64,000 nucleotides of DNA from CAZFBA01 sp964517135 (GCA_964517135.1 CAZFBA010000021.1:8562-72561); one strand, 5' to 3'. Positions 33,651 through 42,391 are shown, counted from the first letter of the stretch. The notes: generated by a model not told the origin, from the letters alone. A program made the numbers and translations.

Positions 33651-34529
33651 CTAAGCCTTATGGGATAATTCTCGGGCTCTTTTCATCATTTCTTCCGATT
33701 TATCAGTTTTCTTTAATACTTTATAAAGTATGGCCAGATTATAATAGGGGTCTGCATAATCCGGATTAAGTTTTATGGCCTCTTCAAAAGCTTCGATGGC
33801 CTGTTCATCTTTGCCTGTCTGTGCATAAGCTTTACCTAGATCATTATATATACCCGGATCATTACCTTTCAAACTGACAGCCTTTTCTAAATATTTGACG
33901 GATTCTTCATATTGTCCGGTATAATAGTTTGTACGACCCAGATTAAAATATACATAAGGGTTATTACTGTCTGTTGCAGCAGCTTTTCTGTATATTTCAA
34001 TAGCTTTATTGTAGTCTCCTGTTGACCCACAGGCATAAGCAAGACCTATGTATGCATCCATTATGCTGTTATCAAGTTGCCATTTGCCATAGTTTCTATT
34101 AATCTTAGAAAAATCATTATTAATATGTAATGCCCTCTCATACTGCTCAATGGATTCAGTGTATCCACCTAGTGCAGCATATGCATGGCCAAGATTTGTA
34201 AGTACGTTTGAAGAATCAGGGTGTAAATTATCTGCTTTTACTGCATACATAAGAGCATCACTCAGGTATTTTTTCTTTTTATCAGGCTCCTGAGAGACCA
34301 TGCCCAGACGAATATAAGATTTTACCAGATAGTTATAATACTCATAGTTTTCTGGTGTGACGCTAATAGCTTTTTCAAAGCTTTCTATTGCACTATCATA
34401 TTTGCTTTCATTAAAGAACTTAACGCCCTGTTTGCTAAAAGCTGCCCCTGGCAGCTGTTTTGAGCATCCTGTGGTAAGCATCATAGCAAAAATAAAGACG
34501 AGAGAGGCTATATTTAATTTTTTAAGCAT
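33651..34529 (-). CDS. TPR lipoprotein
   Basis: 292 aa. The signal peptide MLKKLNIASLVFIFAMML with lipobox TTGC (acylated Cys at about residue 23) predicts a lipoprotein. About six TPR units follow, such as SKYDSAIESFEKAISVTPEN, GGYTESIEQYERALHINND and GKDEQAIEAFEEAIKLNPDY. TPRs form a helical scaffold for protein partners in the periplasm, for instance pilus or outer-membrane assembly. No partner gene is adjacent. Ribosome site GGGAA, terminates in TAG. Confidence 0.85.
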   Translation of the reverse strand: MLKKLNIASLVFIFAMMLTTGCSKQLPGAAFSKQGVKFFNESKYDSAIESFEKAISVTPENYEYYNYLVKSYIRLGMVSQEPDKKKKYLSDALMYAVKADNLHPDSSNVLTNLGHAYAALGGYTESIEQYERALHINNDFSKINRNYGKWQLDNSIMDAYIGLAYACGSTGDYNKAIEIYRKAAATDSNNPYVYFNLGRTNYYTGQYEESVKYLEKAVSLKGNDPGIYNDLGKAYAQTGKDEQAIEAFEEAIKLNPDYADPYYNLAILYKVLKKTDKSEEMMKRARELSHKA

Positions 34530-34601
34530 TGTTGTTCCCGGCTATTCTAAACATACCGATACACTACTAAAAAAATACCTTCAAGAAAAGAGTAGTATCA
34601 A

Positions 34602-34673
34602 TAATCAACGCTATAAGTAATCAGATTTTAGAAGATATAGGGCAGAATTGTTTATTTTTTATGTTGTTTGTAT
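34602..34673 (+). repeat. Short interspersed element, family E, copy 2
   Basis: AATCAACGCTATAAGTAATC, AGATTTTAGAAGATATAGGG, AATTGTTTATTTTTTATG, TTGTTTGTAT: same order as the copies at 59933 and 31465 (minus strand). It lies in a 300-bp gene-free gap. Confidence 0.75.
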
Positions 34674-34829
34674 GAATTACTACAACTAACCTATTCAGAT
34701 TGATGATACTAGATTACCATCAAAAAACAAGTGATTCCAAAGATAGCAACCCTCAAAAGAATCCACTGAAAAGTGATATCTTAAAAGCAAACTAATAAGA
34801 ATATGGTTTGTAAATGTTTTACATTTCTA

Positions 34830-35189
34830 TCAGGCGATGTATTCCATTGTGTGATAACGCCCGGCGTCATTATTTTCTTCCTGCCGCTGAGTCACAAAGT
34901 CTTCTGACTCTAAAATTTCTTCAAGCAGAAACAGTGACCTGACAGAATTAAAATTCAGGCTGCCTTTATCTTTTTGATATTTGTCATAAGAATCTTTGTA
35001 TGCCTGCGTCATAGAAGCAAAAGTTGATTTTGCAGGACAATGAGATCTGGTTGTGCTATTCGGGTTTACCTGATGAGGGAATTTTGCACTGACAGTATTT
35101 GCTGCACTTGCACTCTGTGACGATCTCAGATTGCTGGAAACGTCAGTCGCCTGTGTTGTCGGGTTCGTAAATACGCTGTTAATTGTCAT
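34830..35189 (-). CDS. Small protein of unknown function
   Basis: 119 aa without a signal peptide. The first 55 residues are Ser/Thr/Asn-rich and probably disordered (MTINSVFTNPTTQATDVSS). The C-terminal half is helical (TQAYKDSYDKYQKDKGSLNF, then NSVRSLFLLEEILESED). It shares an upstream sequence with the beta-solenoid-like gene (see 35228-35262), and two Ser/Asn-rich leaders of this kind occur on other genes of this window. No family is recognised, and its codon use is like its neighbours. Confidence 0.55.
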   Translation of the reverse strand: MTINSVFTNPTTQATDVSSNLRSSQSASAANTVSAKFPHQVNPNSTTRSHCPAKSTFASMTQAYKDSYDKYQKDKGSLNFNSVRSLFLLEEILESEDFVTQRQEENNDAGRYHTMEYIA

Positions 35190-35227
35190 TTCTCTACCAT
35201 TACAAATTAGTTAGTTTTAACCTACCT

Positions 35228-35262
35228 AAGTATATAAAAACAATTTTGATACGGAAATTGCG
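35228..35262 (-). promoter_or_regulatory. Shared upstream motif of minus-strand genes (copy 1)
   Basis: Plus-strand AAGTATATAAAAACAA followed by GAAATTGC 11 bases later. The same arrangement is at 61160-61190, upstream of the beta-solenoid-like gene, and a partial copy (AAGTATATAAA and ATTTTGATAC) is upstream of the GH130 gene at 5767. The porin leader at about 45274 has AAATTGCATAAATATAC, which matches the far end. Read on the minus strand it contains TTTATATACTT, a possible -10 region. Likely a common promoter type. Confidence 0.4.
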
Positions 35263-35541
35263 TAAATATACCTATAATGTTAACAATTGTAACAAACTAA
35301 CTGCTTACAGGAGTTTTTTTTAAAGGCTCTATGACCCTGTTTATACAGCATACAGCTGGTCGTTTTTTCAGGCCAATTCATCTACTCCAAAAGGGGTATT
35401 TTGTATCTAAAGACTATGCAACAATCTCTAGAATACCTGTGACAGCTGTCATAAATTTATTTACTACAAAAGTATTAACAGCTCTCTTCTTTTCATTGTA
35501 CACTGAATGGAGAAGAATGTAACAATAATACAAAAATATTA

Positions 35542-36945
35542 ATGGTAGTTATGATAGAAACTAAATTTGTACGTACACCATTATTTGACCGTATCAGGTC
35601 TTACGCATCAAACCCGAAGCACCCATTTCATATGCCTGCACACTGTGGTGGCAGGGGTATTCACCCTGAGCTGCTTTCTTATTTTGGTGAAAACACTTTT
35701 AAAGCTGATCTTACCGAGCTTGATGAGCTTGATAATTATCATGAACCTGAAAATGTCATTAAAGAGACACAGGAAAAAATAGCTGAAATCTTTAATGCCA
35801 GAAAGTCATTTATGTTAATAAACGGTTCTACAGTAGGTATTATGACATTGATGATGGCCCTCGCCGGTGATGGTGATAAAATAATCTGTAATCGTAATGC
35901 TCATCGTTCAATTATCAACGGGTTAGTCTTAACGGGCGCTGTGCCGGTCTGGTATTTACCTGAGTGGCTGGAAGATTATGAGGTTTTTGGGCCAGTTTTA
36001 CCAGAAACAATTGAAACTGCTCTCTCTCAGAATGCTGATGCTAAAGCGGTTTTTATTACCAACCCTACCTATGAAGGGGTAATATCAAATATACATGCAA
36101 TTTCAAAAATCTGTAACAGTTATTCAGTACCGCTAATAGTAGATGAGGCCCACGGTGCTCACTGGAATTTCAGCGATATGCTACCTCATAATGCTATTGA
36201 ACTGGGTGCAGATGCTTCAGTACAATCTATGCATAAGTCAGGAGGCAGTCTGTCACAGAGTTCTCTTTTGCATATTGCCAGAGAATCAGCTCTATCTGAT
36301 ACCCGGGTAGAAGAAATATTGCGGTTGCTACAGTCGACAAGCCCTTCATACCTGTTGCTAGCCAGCCTGGATGCAGCTACCAGCTATCTTGCATCAGTGG
36401 AAGGAAGAGAAATACTTGAAAATACTATTGATTTAGCTATCAATCTAAAAAACGAACTTGATCAGCTCAATAATGTCAATTTGCTTAAACCGTCTTCTCT
36501 TTTCAGTCTTGACCCTACCCGTATTTTTGTTTCTCTGAAGAATCTTTCAGGTAAACGTCTTGCAGATGTCATTGAAGATAAATATCATATTGCTATTGAA
36601 TCTTATAATAATAAGGGTAATCTATTCTTTATTAATATTGGAAATACGGCAGAGGAAGTAAACTATCTTTTTGAAACACTAAAGAAAATAGCTAATTCAG
36701 ATATTATAGAGCATATAAAGTCAGTTCCTGTGCCGGTTTTGCCTGAGATGGTAATGGCTCCGAGGGCAGCTTATTTTGCTGAATATGAAAAAGTGCTTTT
36801 TAAGTTTGCCAGAGGTAAAATTGCCCGTTATCCCAGGGTTAAATGTCCGCCAGGTGTCAGCATGATGATACCAGGAGAGAGAATAACAGCTTATCATGAC
36901 TATTTCTTTGATCCTGAATTAGAAATTGAAGTGGTTAAGTCATAA
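35542..36945 (+). CDS. Orn/Lys/Arg decarboxylase-family PLP enzyme
   Basis: 467 aa. HPFHMPAHCGGRGIHPELL is the family's N-terminal segment, INGSTVGIMTLMMAL and VDEAHGAHWNFS hold the PLP-phosphate and pyridine-N contacts (Asp, His), and SVQSMHKSGGSLSQSSLL carries the PLP-binding Lys. The C-terminal domain ends with KCPPGVSMMIPGERI. Short decarboxylases of this type, lacking the wing domain, act on ornithine, lysine or arginine and supply polyamines. The substrate cannot be told. The ATG has no close ribosome site (GGAGAAG lies over 25 bp upstream), so the exact start could be 35551. It lies alone on the plus strand. Confidence 0.88.
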   Translation: MVVMIETKFVRTPLFDRIRSYASNPKHPFHMPAHCGGRGIHPELLSYFGENTFKADLTELDELDNYHEPENVIKETQEKIAEIFNARKSFMLINGSTVGIMTLMMALAGDGDKIICNRNAHRSIINGLVLTGAVPVWYLPEWLEDYEVFGPVLPETIETALSQNADAKAVFITNPTYEGVISNIHAISKICNSYSVPLIVDEAHGAHWNFSDMLPHNAIELGADASVQSMHKSGGSLSQSSLLHIARESALSDTRVEEILRLLQSTSPSYLLLASLDAATSYLASVEGREILENTIDLAINLKNELDQLNNVNLLKPSSLFSLDPTRIFVSLKNLSGKRLADVIEDKYHIAIESYNNKGNLFFINIGNTAEEVNYLFETLKKIANSDIIEHIKSVPVPVLPEMVMAPRAAYFAEYEKVLFKFARGKIARYPRVKCPPGVSMMIPGERITAYHDYFFDPELEIEVVKS

Positions 36946-37281
36946 TATTTTTAATACCTGAAGTCATTTATTCACGCAGGTTTTAATCTGATGTGAAGTT
37001 TTATGTTCAATGTTATATAATCCTTCGGTATCAGGAAGCAATCCGGGGAGTTAAATTGTTTTTTTAATAATAAGAGTATTTTGGAGGCTACAATCCACAC
37101 ATAAAAGAGAGGATTAAATATAGGGAGCTGAGGTTTGATAACTATTATCAACTTTAAAACATTGCAAATATAGCTGTCTGGCCTTTTAAAAATGGTTGAC
37201 AGTCAATATGCATATATAATAACTCCTGAAACACACTAAAACTCGCCATACACTTAGTCAGTAAACTACCTGAATTTTGGG

Positions 37282-37307
37282 CACCTGATTAATCAGGTGT
37301 TTTTTTG
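37282..37307 (+). terminator. Strong plus-strand terminator
   Basis: Perfect palindrome CACCTGATTAATCAGGTG followed by eight T. It stands 337 bp after the decarboxylase stop, so it ends either a long 3' UTR or a separate small RNA in 36950-37281, where no coding frame is visible. Confidence 0.85.
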
Positions 37308-37320
37308 TTAATTGACTTAT

Positions 37321-37409
37321 GAGATCTCTGAATAATTTAAATGTTCACAGATTCAAGAAATTAGTGTCTTTTGCTGGAATCAGTACTGTCTTAATTAATC
37401 AGAGGTTCC
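37321..37409. repeat. Short interspersed element, family A, copy 1 (without inner hairpin)
   Basis: 89 bp from GAGATCTCTGAATAATTTAA to TTAATTAATCAGAGGTTCC, which are imperfect inverted repeats of each other. The centre has TTCACAGATTCAAGAAATTA and TTTTGCTGGAATCAGTA, again complementary in part. The long form with a hairpin is at 62298-62432. Confidence 0.8.
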
Positions 37410-37439
37410 TTATATAAAAAACAAATGCGTTTTGAGTTA

Positions 37440-38648
37440 CTAGCTGCACAGTGCCAGCAAAGCTCCTGCTGCAACGGCAGAACCTATAACCCCGGCTACA
37501 TTAGGGCCCATTGCGTGCATTAACAGAAAATTATGAGGATTATTTTCAATACCGACTCTGTTCACAACCCTTGCAGCCATTGGAACAGCTGAAACACCTG
37601 CTGCGCCTATAAGCGGGTTTATTTTTGTTTTGGAAATTAAGTTCATCAGCTTTGCAAGAATAATGCCGCTGGCTGTACCTATTGCAAATGCAAAAAGGCC
37701 CAGAAGTAAAATCATTATAGTTTCATATTGTAAGAACTTATCAAAGGCCAGTTTCGTTCCTACTGCAAGCCCCAGGAAAATAGTAACTATGTTAATCAGC
37801 TCATTCTGGATAGTTTTAGAAAGTCTTTCAACTACTCCACATTCTTTAACCAGATTTCCGAATGTTAGTGCCCCTATTAAAGGTGTGGCAGTAGGAATAA
37901 ACAAAGCACAAAGGCCTAATACCAGAACAGGAAACAAGATCTTTTCACGTTTAGAGACCTGCCTTGCTTGTTTCATAACTATTTTGCGTTCTTCTCTGGT
38001 GGTTAAGAGGTTCATAATAGGTGGCTGAATTATAGGCACCAGAGCCATATAAGAGTATGCAGCAACGGCAATTGCTCCCAGCAGGTCAGGAGCAAGTTTA
38101 GAAGAAAGATATATTGCTGTTGGGCCGTCAGCTCCTCCTATTATTCCGATGGCTGCGGCGTCGCTAATAGAAAAATTTACAAACGGAACATAATGAGATA
38201 TAGCCAGTGCTCCAAACAGGGTGGTAAAAATGCCAAATTGAGCTGCTGCACCCAGAAAAGCTGTTTTAGGGTTGGCTAATAGGGGGCCAAAGTCAGTTAA
38301 GGCACCTATGCCCATAAAAATCAGCAGAGGGAACAGTGTATTAGCGATACCCATGTCGTAAATGATTTTTAACAGTCCGGGTGTACCCATCGGATCTACG
38401 TCAGCGATGAAAGCACCGGGAATATTAGCCAGTACTCCTCCAAAGCCAATAGGTATAAGCAATAGCGGTTCAAATTCTTTTTTAATGCCAAGGTATATAA
38501 GAAATAATGAAATAAAGATCATGACTATCTGGCCTGTTTCGAAGCTTGCAAGGCCAGTAGAGTTCCAGAGTGCCTCGAAATTATGCATCAGGCCGCTGCT
38601 GTAATCACTGGAAGTAGCGAATATATTATTTATAAGTTGTGTATTCAT
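37440..38648 (-). CDS. oadB: Sodium-pumping decarboxylase beta subunit (OadB/GcdB type)
   Basis: 402 aa, about nine to eleven membrane helices. It catalyses decarboxylation of carboxybiotin coupled to export of Na+. Signature segments are IGIIGGADGPTAIYLSSKLA (Na+ site), IGAAGVSAVPMAARVVNRVG and FLLMHAMGPNVAGVIGSAVA. I place the start at ATG 38648 (AAGGAAC upstream) rather than at a codon overlapping the previous gene's stop. It is third in the order OadG-like, carboxyltransferase, beta subunit, a complete membrane decarboxylase set. It would generate a sodium gradient from oxaloacetate or a related substrate in anaerobic metabolism. Confidence 0.93.
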   Translation of the reverse strand: MNTQLINNIFATSSDYSSGLMHNFEALWNSTGLASFETGQIVMIFISLFLIYLGIKKEFEPLLLIPIGFGGVLANIPGAFIADVDPMGTPGLLKIIYDMGIANTLFPLLIFMGIGALTDFGPLLANPKTAFLGAAAQFGIFTTLFGALAISHYVPFVNFSISDAAAIGIIGGADGPTAIYLSSKLAPDLLGAIAVAAYSYMALVPIIQPPIMNLLTTREERKIVMKQARQVSKREKILFPVLVLGLCALFIPTATPLIGALTFGNLVKECGVVERLSKTIQNELINIVTIFLGLAVGTKLAFDKFLQYETIMILLLGLFAFAIGTASGIILAKLMNLISKTKINPLIGAAGVSAVPMAARVVNRVGIENNPHNFLLMHAMGPNVAGVIGSAVAAGALLALCS

Positions 38649-38662
38649 GGTTGTGTTCCTTA

Positions 38663-40453
38663 TCAACTAATTGTTAGCAGCACTTGATCAGCTTTAACCT
38701 GGTCTCCGGCAGAGACTTTAATGGACTGTATGATCCCTGCTTTAGGAGCTACAACCTGTGTTTCCATTTTCATGGCTTCGAGGATGAGTAGTGGTTGATC
38801 GAAATTGACTTTATCTCCTTCTTTGACTTCAATTCTCATGATATTACCGGGCATAGGAGCTTTAATTTCTTCTTTTGCCGCTGAATCTATGGGCATTGAT
38901 GTGCTGCTGGAGCCAATTTGAACATCAAAATTATATTCTTTTCCGTTTACAGTAGCGCTGTTGCCATCCATAATAACATTATATTTTTTACTATTAATGG
39001 TTACAGTATATTCATTACCTTCTTTATCTGTGGTTTCAGGCACTTTTTCTATTTTGCGAACATTCATTTTAGCGTTGCCTTCAAGGAAAGTGATGCCTTT
39101 TTCTTTGCAGGTTGCTGCTATAAAAATGTTTTCATCAGAAAGATCCTGAATATTTGCCTCTTTTAGAAGTTTTTTAGCTGCTTCTATGCCTTTATCCGGG
39201 TCTTCGTCATTTAAGTCGAGTGGATTTCTGGTAGTGGGTTCGAGCCCGAGCTGTTCAGAGGCAATTTTAATTATTTCAGGGTCCGGTTTTAGTGGTGTTT
39301 TGCCGAAGTATCCCAGAACCATTTTGCCGTAGCTGTCGGCTATTTTAACCCAGGGGCCAAACAAAACATTATTAAATGCCTGCTGAAAATAGAATTGAGA
39401 AACAGGAGTTACGGAAGTCCCGAACCCGCCTTTTATTACAACTTCTTCCATTGCTTTAATGACTTCCGGAAACTTATCCATTATGCCGTTATCTCTCATC
39501 ATTTGAGTATTGGATGTTAAGGCTCCGCCCGGCATAGGGCAAAAAGGTATGAGAGGTTCAACAGTTTTGGCTTCTGGAGGCACAAAGTAATTTTTCATGC
39601 ATTCACTGAAGATCATTTCGGCCTCTCTGACTTTTTTTATATCTATGTCCAGGTCATATTCTGTTCCTCTCAGTATATGCCACATAGTAATTATATCTGT
39701 CTGGCAGGTTCCGCCTGAGACGGGTACCATTGCCAGGTCTATGCCATCTGCCCCGGCGTCTAATGCTGCTTTGTAGCATAATGCACCTATACCGGCTGTT
39801 TCGTGGGTATGAAATTGTATGTGTGTATTTTCGGGTAAGGTTTTTCGGGCTTCTTTAATAGTATCATAGACTACTTTTGGTGTTGTTGTGCCCGAGGCAT
39901 CTTTAAAGCATACTGATGTGTAGGGTATATCTGCATCTAAAATGCCTTTCAGTGTTTTGATATAAAACTCAGGATCATGTGCGCCTGAGGCCCCTGGTGG
40001 AAGTGCCATCATAGATACGACAACTTCATGCTCAAGGCCAGCATTTACGATACATTTGCCACTATGAATCAGGTTATTGACATCGTTTAAGGCATCAAAG
40101 TTTCTGATTTTTGATATTCCGTGTTTTTTAAAGAGCATTGCATGGAGGTTAATAATATCGCTGCTTTGAGATTCAAGGCCTACAACGTTTATGCCTCTGG
40201 CCAGTGTTTGCAATTTAGCATCAGGGCCTGCTGTTTCTTTAAATTTATCCATCATCTGGAAGGCGTCTTCATTGCAATAAAAATATAGAGATTGAAATCT
40301 GGCACCTCCGCCAGCTTCAAAATAATCCATGCCAGCTTCTCTACAGGCTTCAAGAGCAGGCAAAAAATCATCTGTTAATACTCTTGCGCCAAATACTGAC
40401 TGAAAGCCATCCCTGAAAGATGTATTCATAAATTTAATCAGTTTTTTAGACAT
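38663..40453 (-). CDS. oadA: Biotin carboxyltransferase (OadA/transcarboxylase 5S type) fused to biotin domain
   Basis: 596 aa. The N-terminal TIM barrel (about 1-300) has TSFRDGFQSVFGARVLTDD, CFKDASGTTTP (carbamylated Lys equivalent) and QFHTHETAGIGAL (metal His pair). A PYC-type conserved carboxylase domain follows (300-470). The C-terminal biotinyl domain has LEAMKMETQ with Lys562, 34 residues from the end, which carries biotin. It transfers CO2 from oxaloacetate (or pyruvate/oxaloacetate-like acids) to biotin. The usual phase is with oadB. AAGGGG before ATG overlaps the preceding gene's stop. The usual biotin-carboxylase component is not in the window, consistent with a decarboxylase. Confidence 0.92.
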   Translation of the reverse strand: MSKKLIKFMNTSFRDGFQSVFGARVLTDDFLPALEACREAGMDYFEAGGGARFQSLYFYCNEDAFQMMDKFKETAGPDAKLQTLARGINVVGLESQSSDIINLHAMLFKKHGISKIRNFDALNDVNNLIHSGKCIVNAGLEHEVVVSMMALPPGASGAHDPEFYIKTLKGILDADIPYTSVCFKDASGTTTPKVVYDTIKEARKTLPENTHIQFHTHETAGIGALCYKAALDAGADGIDLAMVPVSGGTCQTDIITMWHILRGTEYDLDIDIKKVREAEMIFSECMKNYFVPPEAKTVEPLIPFCPMPGGALTSNTQMMRDNGIMDKFPEVIKAMEEVVIKGGFGTSVTPVSQFYFQQAFNNVLFGPWVKIADSYGKMVLGYFGKTPLKPDPEIIKIASEQLGLEPTTRNPLDLNDEDPDKGIEAAKKLLKEANIQDLSDENIFIAATCKEKGITFLEGNAKMNVRKIEKVPETTDKEGNEYTVTINSKKYNVIMDGNSATVNGKEYNFDVQIGSSSTSMPIDSAAKEEIKAPMPGNIMRIEVKEGDKVNFDQPLLILEAMKMETQVVAPKAGIIQSIKVSAGDQVKADQVLLTIS

Positions 40454-40457
40454 TTTA

Positions 40458-40685
40458 TTACCCCTTTGATTTGAAAGCTTTTACCGAAGCAATAACCAGT
40501 GCGATCTCGTCGTTCAGGTCGCTGTGGTTTTCAGATGTGCAAACCTGAGGAACTGGCTCCGGGAAGTATTTTCCGTAAAATTTTAGAAAATGATAATTTA
40601 AAACCATTGTAACAACCAGCATTGTTAAGAAGATAAATACTGTGGACATGCCCAGTATCATGAAAACTAAACCCTGTAATAGCAT
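40458..40685 (-). CDS. oadG: OadG-like gamma subunit of the sodium pump
   Basis: 75 aa. One N-terminal membrane helix (GLVFMILGMSTVFIFLTMLV) and a soluble tail ending in IALVIASVKAFKS. The size, topology, and position directly before oadA match oadG, which anchors and assembles the complex. The HIS/zinc-ligand tail of OadG is hard to see. AGGT before ATG. The gene overlaps no neighbour, and its stop lies four bases from the oadA start. Confidence 0.8.
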   Translation of the reverse strand: MLLQGLVFMILGMSTVFIFLTMLVVTMVLNYHFLKFYGKYFPEPVPQVCTSENHSDLNDEIALVIASVKAFKSKG

Positions 40686-40753
40686 AATATTTTACCTGTA
40701 GAATATTCTATGACGTACATTTTATTGAGTTTGGTCAATTTATTTCTTTTTTT

Positions 40754-40844
40754 TAGTAAACGCATTTGAAGCACGTTTAGAAAAATCAAGCTCTTATTAA
40801 TAAAAGACTTAACTTAAGCAGTATTAAATCATGCGTTCACTATA
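40754..40844. repeat. Short interspersed element, family D, copy 1
   Basis: 91 bp from TAGTAAACGCATTTG to CATGCGTTCACTATA, which form an imperfect terminal inverted repeat. Inner sequence: GAAAAATCAAGCTCTTATTA and AAAGACTTAACTTAA. The other copy lies at 61248-61343. The gap 40686-41208 has no gene. Confidence 0.75.
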
Positions 40845-41067
40845 CCTGTTCATTTTGTACCCGAAATAAAAAGAATTCAAGCAGCATTAAATCACAAAAA
40901 TGTTTATCAGTGAAAAAATATAATATAAAGATTTCTGAATAATTTAACCCATTTAATTCATAAACTATTAATAAATTAACCTGAAATACTTATAGAAATT
41001 GCCGTTTAGCGAATACATCTTTTTAACACAGTGTTAAAACATTGCAGGGAACAGAAGTTAGTGGGTC

Positions 41068-41104
41068 GGGTTTAAAAGTGCTGCGGCGCAGCACTTTTAT
41101 ACCC
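41068..41104. repeat. Long hairpin, possible family A inner segment
   Basis: Arms of 18 bases with one mismatch: GGGTTTAAAAGTGCTGCG and CGCAGCACTTTTATACCC around a single G. It resembles in form the perfect hairpin inside the family A element at 62346-62384, and a partial family A left end starts 25 bp further on. Confidence 0.65.
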
Positions 41105-41128
41105 TCTAGAATAAATAGACAGTAAATT

Positions 41129-41181
41129 GATGAATAATTCGGGTTAAGAGTTCACAGATTCAAGAAATTAGTGTCGGGGGG
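41129..41181. repeat. Short interspersed element, family A, copy 2 (partial)
   Basis: GATGAATAATTCGGGTTAAG then AGTTCACAGATTCAAGAAATTAG-like sequence, ending at GTGTCGGGGGG. Matches the left half of family A up to the hairpin, whose arms are missing here. Confidence 0.6.
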
Positions 41182-41208
41182 TTAAATTATTTTTGAAGTT
41201 TGGTTTCA

Positions 41209-41841
41209 TTAAAAAGTCAAAGTGTCTTTAATAGCAAGCTCAAGATTAGGATAAGAAATTATTCCACGATTTAGCCACCATATTTTATTTCTGAAGCCGC
41301 AATTTAATGCCACAAACTTTGTACTGGCCAGCCGGGACCATTCATAATCAATACCTGAATCACCATAAATCATAAACAGATCAAGGTGTTTTGTCATCTG
41401 ATATTTCTTTTCTGCAAGATTGTCATAGGATCCTGCAATAAAAATCTCTTGAAAATAATTGTTTAGTTCAAGTAGTTTCAATTGTTTTCTGGCTGCAACA
41501 ATGTTTTTGCGCCCTGTAACCAGATAAAGGTTATATTTTCTCGACAGGACATTGAGAACAGATATTGATTCAGGAAAAAGACAGTCACAATCAAGATATT
41601 GTTCATCTTCAATCATTTTTAGCCAGCAATCATAAATATCTTTTGCAGGAGAAATCTCTTTTTTCTCTAAATATGAAGGAGTATTATTGCCATTCTGCTT
41701 AAACGGAATATAATCGTTAAGGGTTTCAATTTTAACATCAGGATTAAACCTGATAATGCAATCATGTAAAGCTTTCTGGTGCCTGTATCGGCTATCCAGC
41801 AGTGTTCCATCGAGGTCAAAAGCTATATTGAGTATATTCAT
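41209..41841 (-). CDS. HAD-family hydrolase
   Basis: 210 aa. Motif I AFDLDGTLLDS provides the catalytic Asp, motif II LVTGRKN the Thr, and motif IV MIYGDSGIDYEW the acidic pair. The cap between motif I and II is a C1-type helical insert. It resembles phosphoglycolate phosphatase/beta-phosphoglucomutase-like enzymes. The physiological substrate cannot be assigned. No partner is adjacent, and it sits alone on the minus strand between repeats. There is no convincing ribosome site. Confidence 0.8.
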   Translation of the reverse strand: MNILNIAFDLDGTLLDSRYRHQKALHDCIIRFNPDVKIETLNDYIPFKQNGNNTPSYLEKKEISPAKDIYDCWLKMIEDEQYLDCDCLFPESISVLNVLSRKYNLYLVTGRKNIVAARKQLKLLELNNYFQEIFIAGSYDNLAEKKYQMTKHLDLFMIYGDSGIDYEWSRLASTKFVALNCGFRNKIWWLNRGIISYPNLELAIKDTLTF

Positions 41842-41945
41842 GTTTTTTGATCCACTGTTTGAGGAGTTATTTTTAAAAAGAAGATTGCTGAATACATCTT
41901 AATATTAATGTATTATTTTTTCAAAATATTTAAGCAAAATAAAGC

Positions 41946-42085
41946 AATCAAATATTTATTTTAGATTGCCACGTCGGGCTAAAAGCCCTCCTTGCAATGG
42001 CAAGATCTTATTGAATGCCTGAATTAGCCTGAAATAAAACTCTCACCGGAGCGAACTAAGTTCGCTCCGGTAGTATTAGCCTCTT
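41946..42085. repeat. Tandem repeat unit C, copy 1
   Basis: About 140 bp repeated at 42112-42253 with only a few differences. Unit contains GTCGGGCTAAAAGCCCTCCT, GCAATGGCAAGATCTTATTG, and a perfect hairpin with 12-bp arms, CCGGAGCGAACT and AGTTCGCTCCGG (42046-42070). Confidence 0.85.
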
Positions 42086-42111
42086 TAGAACTTTTGAGTT
42101 ATCCAGAGCAC

Positions 42112-42253
42112 ATATCAAATGTTTATTCTGGATTTCCACTTCGGACTAAAAGCCCTCCTTGCAATGGCAAGATCTTATTGGATACCTGAATTAGCCTGAA
42201 ATAAAACTCTCACCGGAGCGAACTAAGTTCGCTCCGGTAGTATTAGCCTCTTC
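42112..42253. repeat. Tandem repeat unit C, copy 2
   Basis: Second copy of the 140-bp unit, with its hairpin at 42213-42237. A 26-bp spacer lies between the copies. The 41842-42330 gap has no gene. Confidence 0.85.
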
Positions 42254-42329
42254 TGTCTTCTTTAATACTGCTATACTGATCCTTGAAAGTAATGTATAGA
42301 TTCCCGATTATAGAGGGCGGGTGTTAACC

Positions 42330-42358
42330 AAAAAACGACCGGGCTTTTGACCCGGTCG
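42330..42358 (-). terminator. Strong terminator of the porin gene
   Basis: On the minus strand CGACCGGGTC pairs with GCCCGGTCG around an AAAA loop, followed by six T. It lies 34 bp after the porin stop. Confidence 0.9.
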
Positions 42359-42391
42359 CTCTTTTATTTATGCTTCAAGTAAGTGAAAAAT

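Noticed and set aside
35331..35522. A 63-aa frame upstream of the decarboxylase
   Set aside because: No ribosome site and no conserved feature. It lies in an AT-rich promoter region.
37021..37060. A string resembling the SRP RNA apical loop (CAGGAAGCAATCCGGGG)
   Set aside because: The order of the conserved SRP motifs is wrong and no closing helix is visible.
41946..42253. A CRISPR-like array formed by the tandem unit
   Set aside because: Only two copies of a 140-bp unit with a hairpin; no regular short repeats with spacers and no cas genes.
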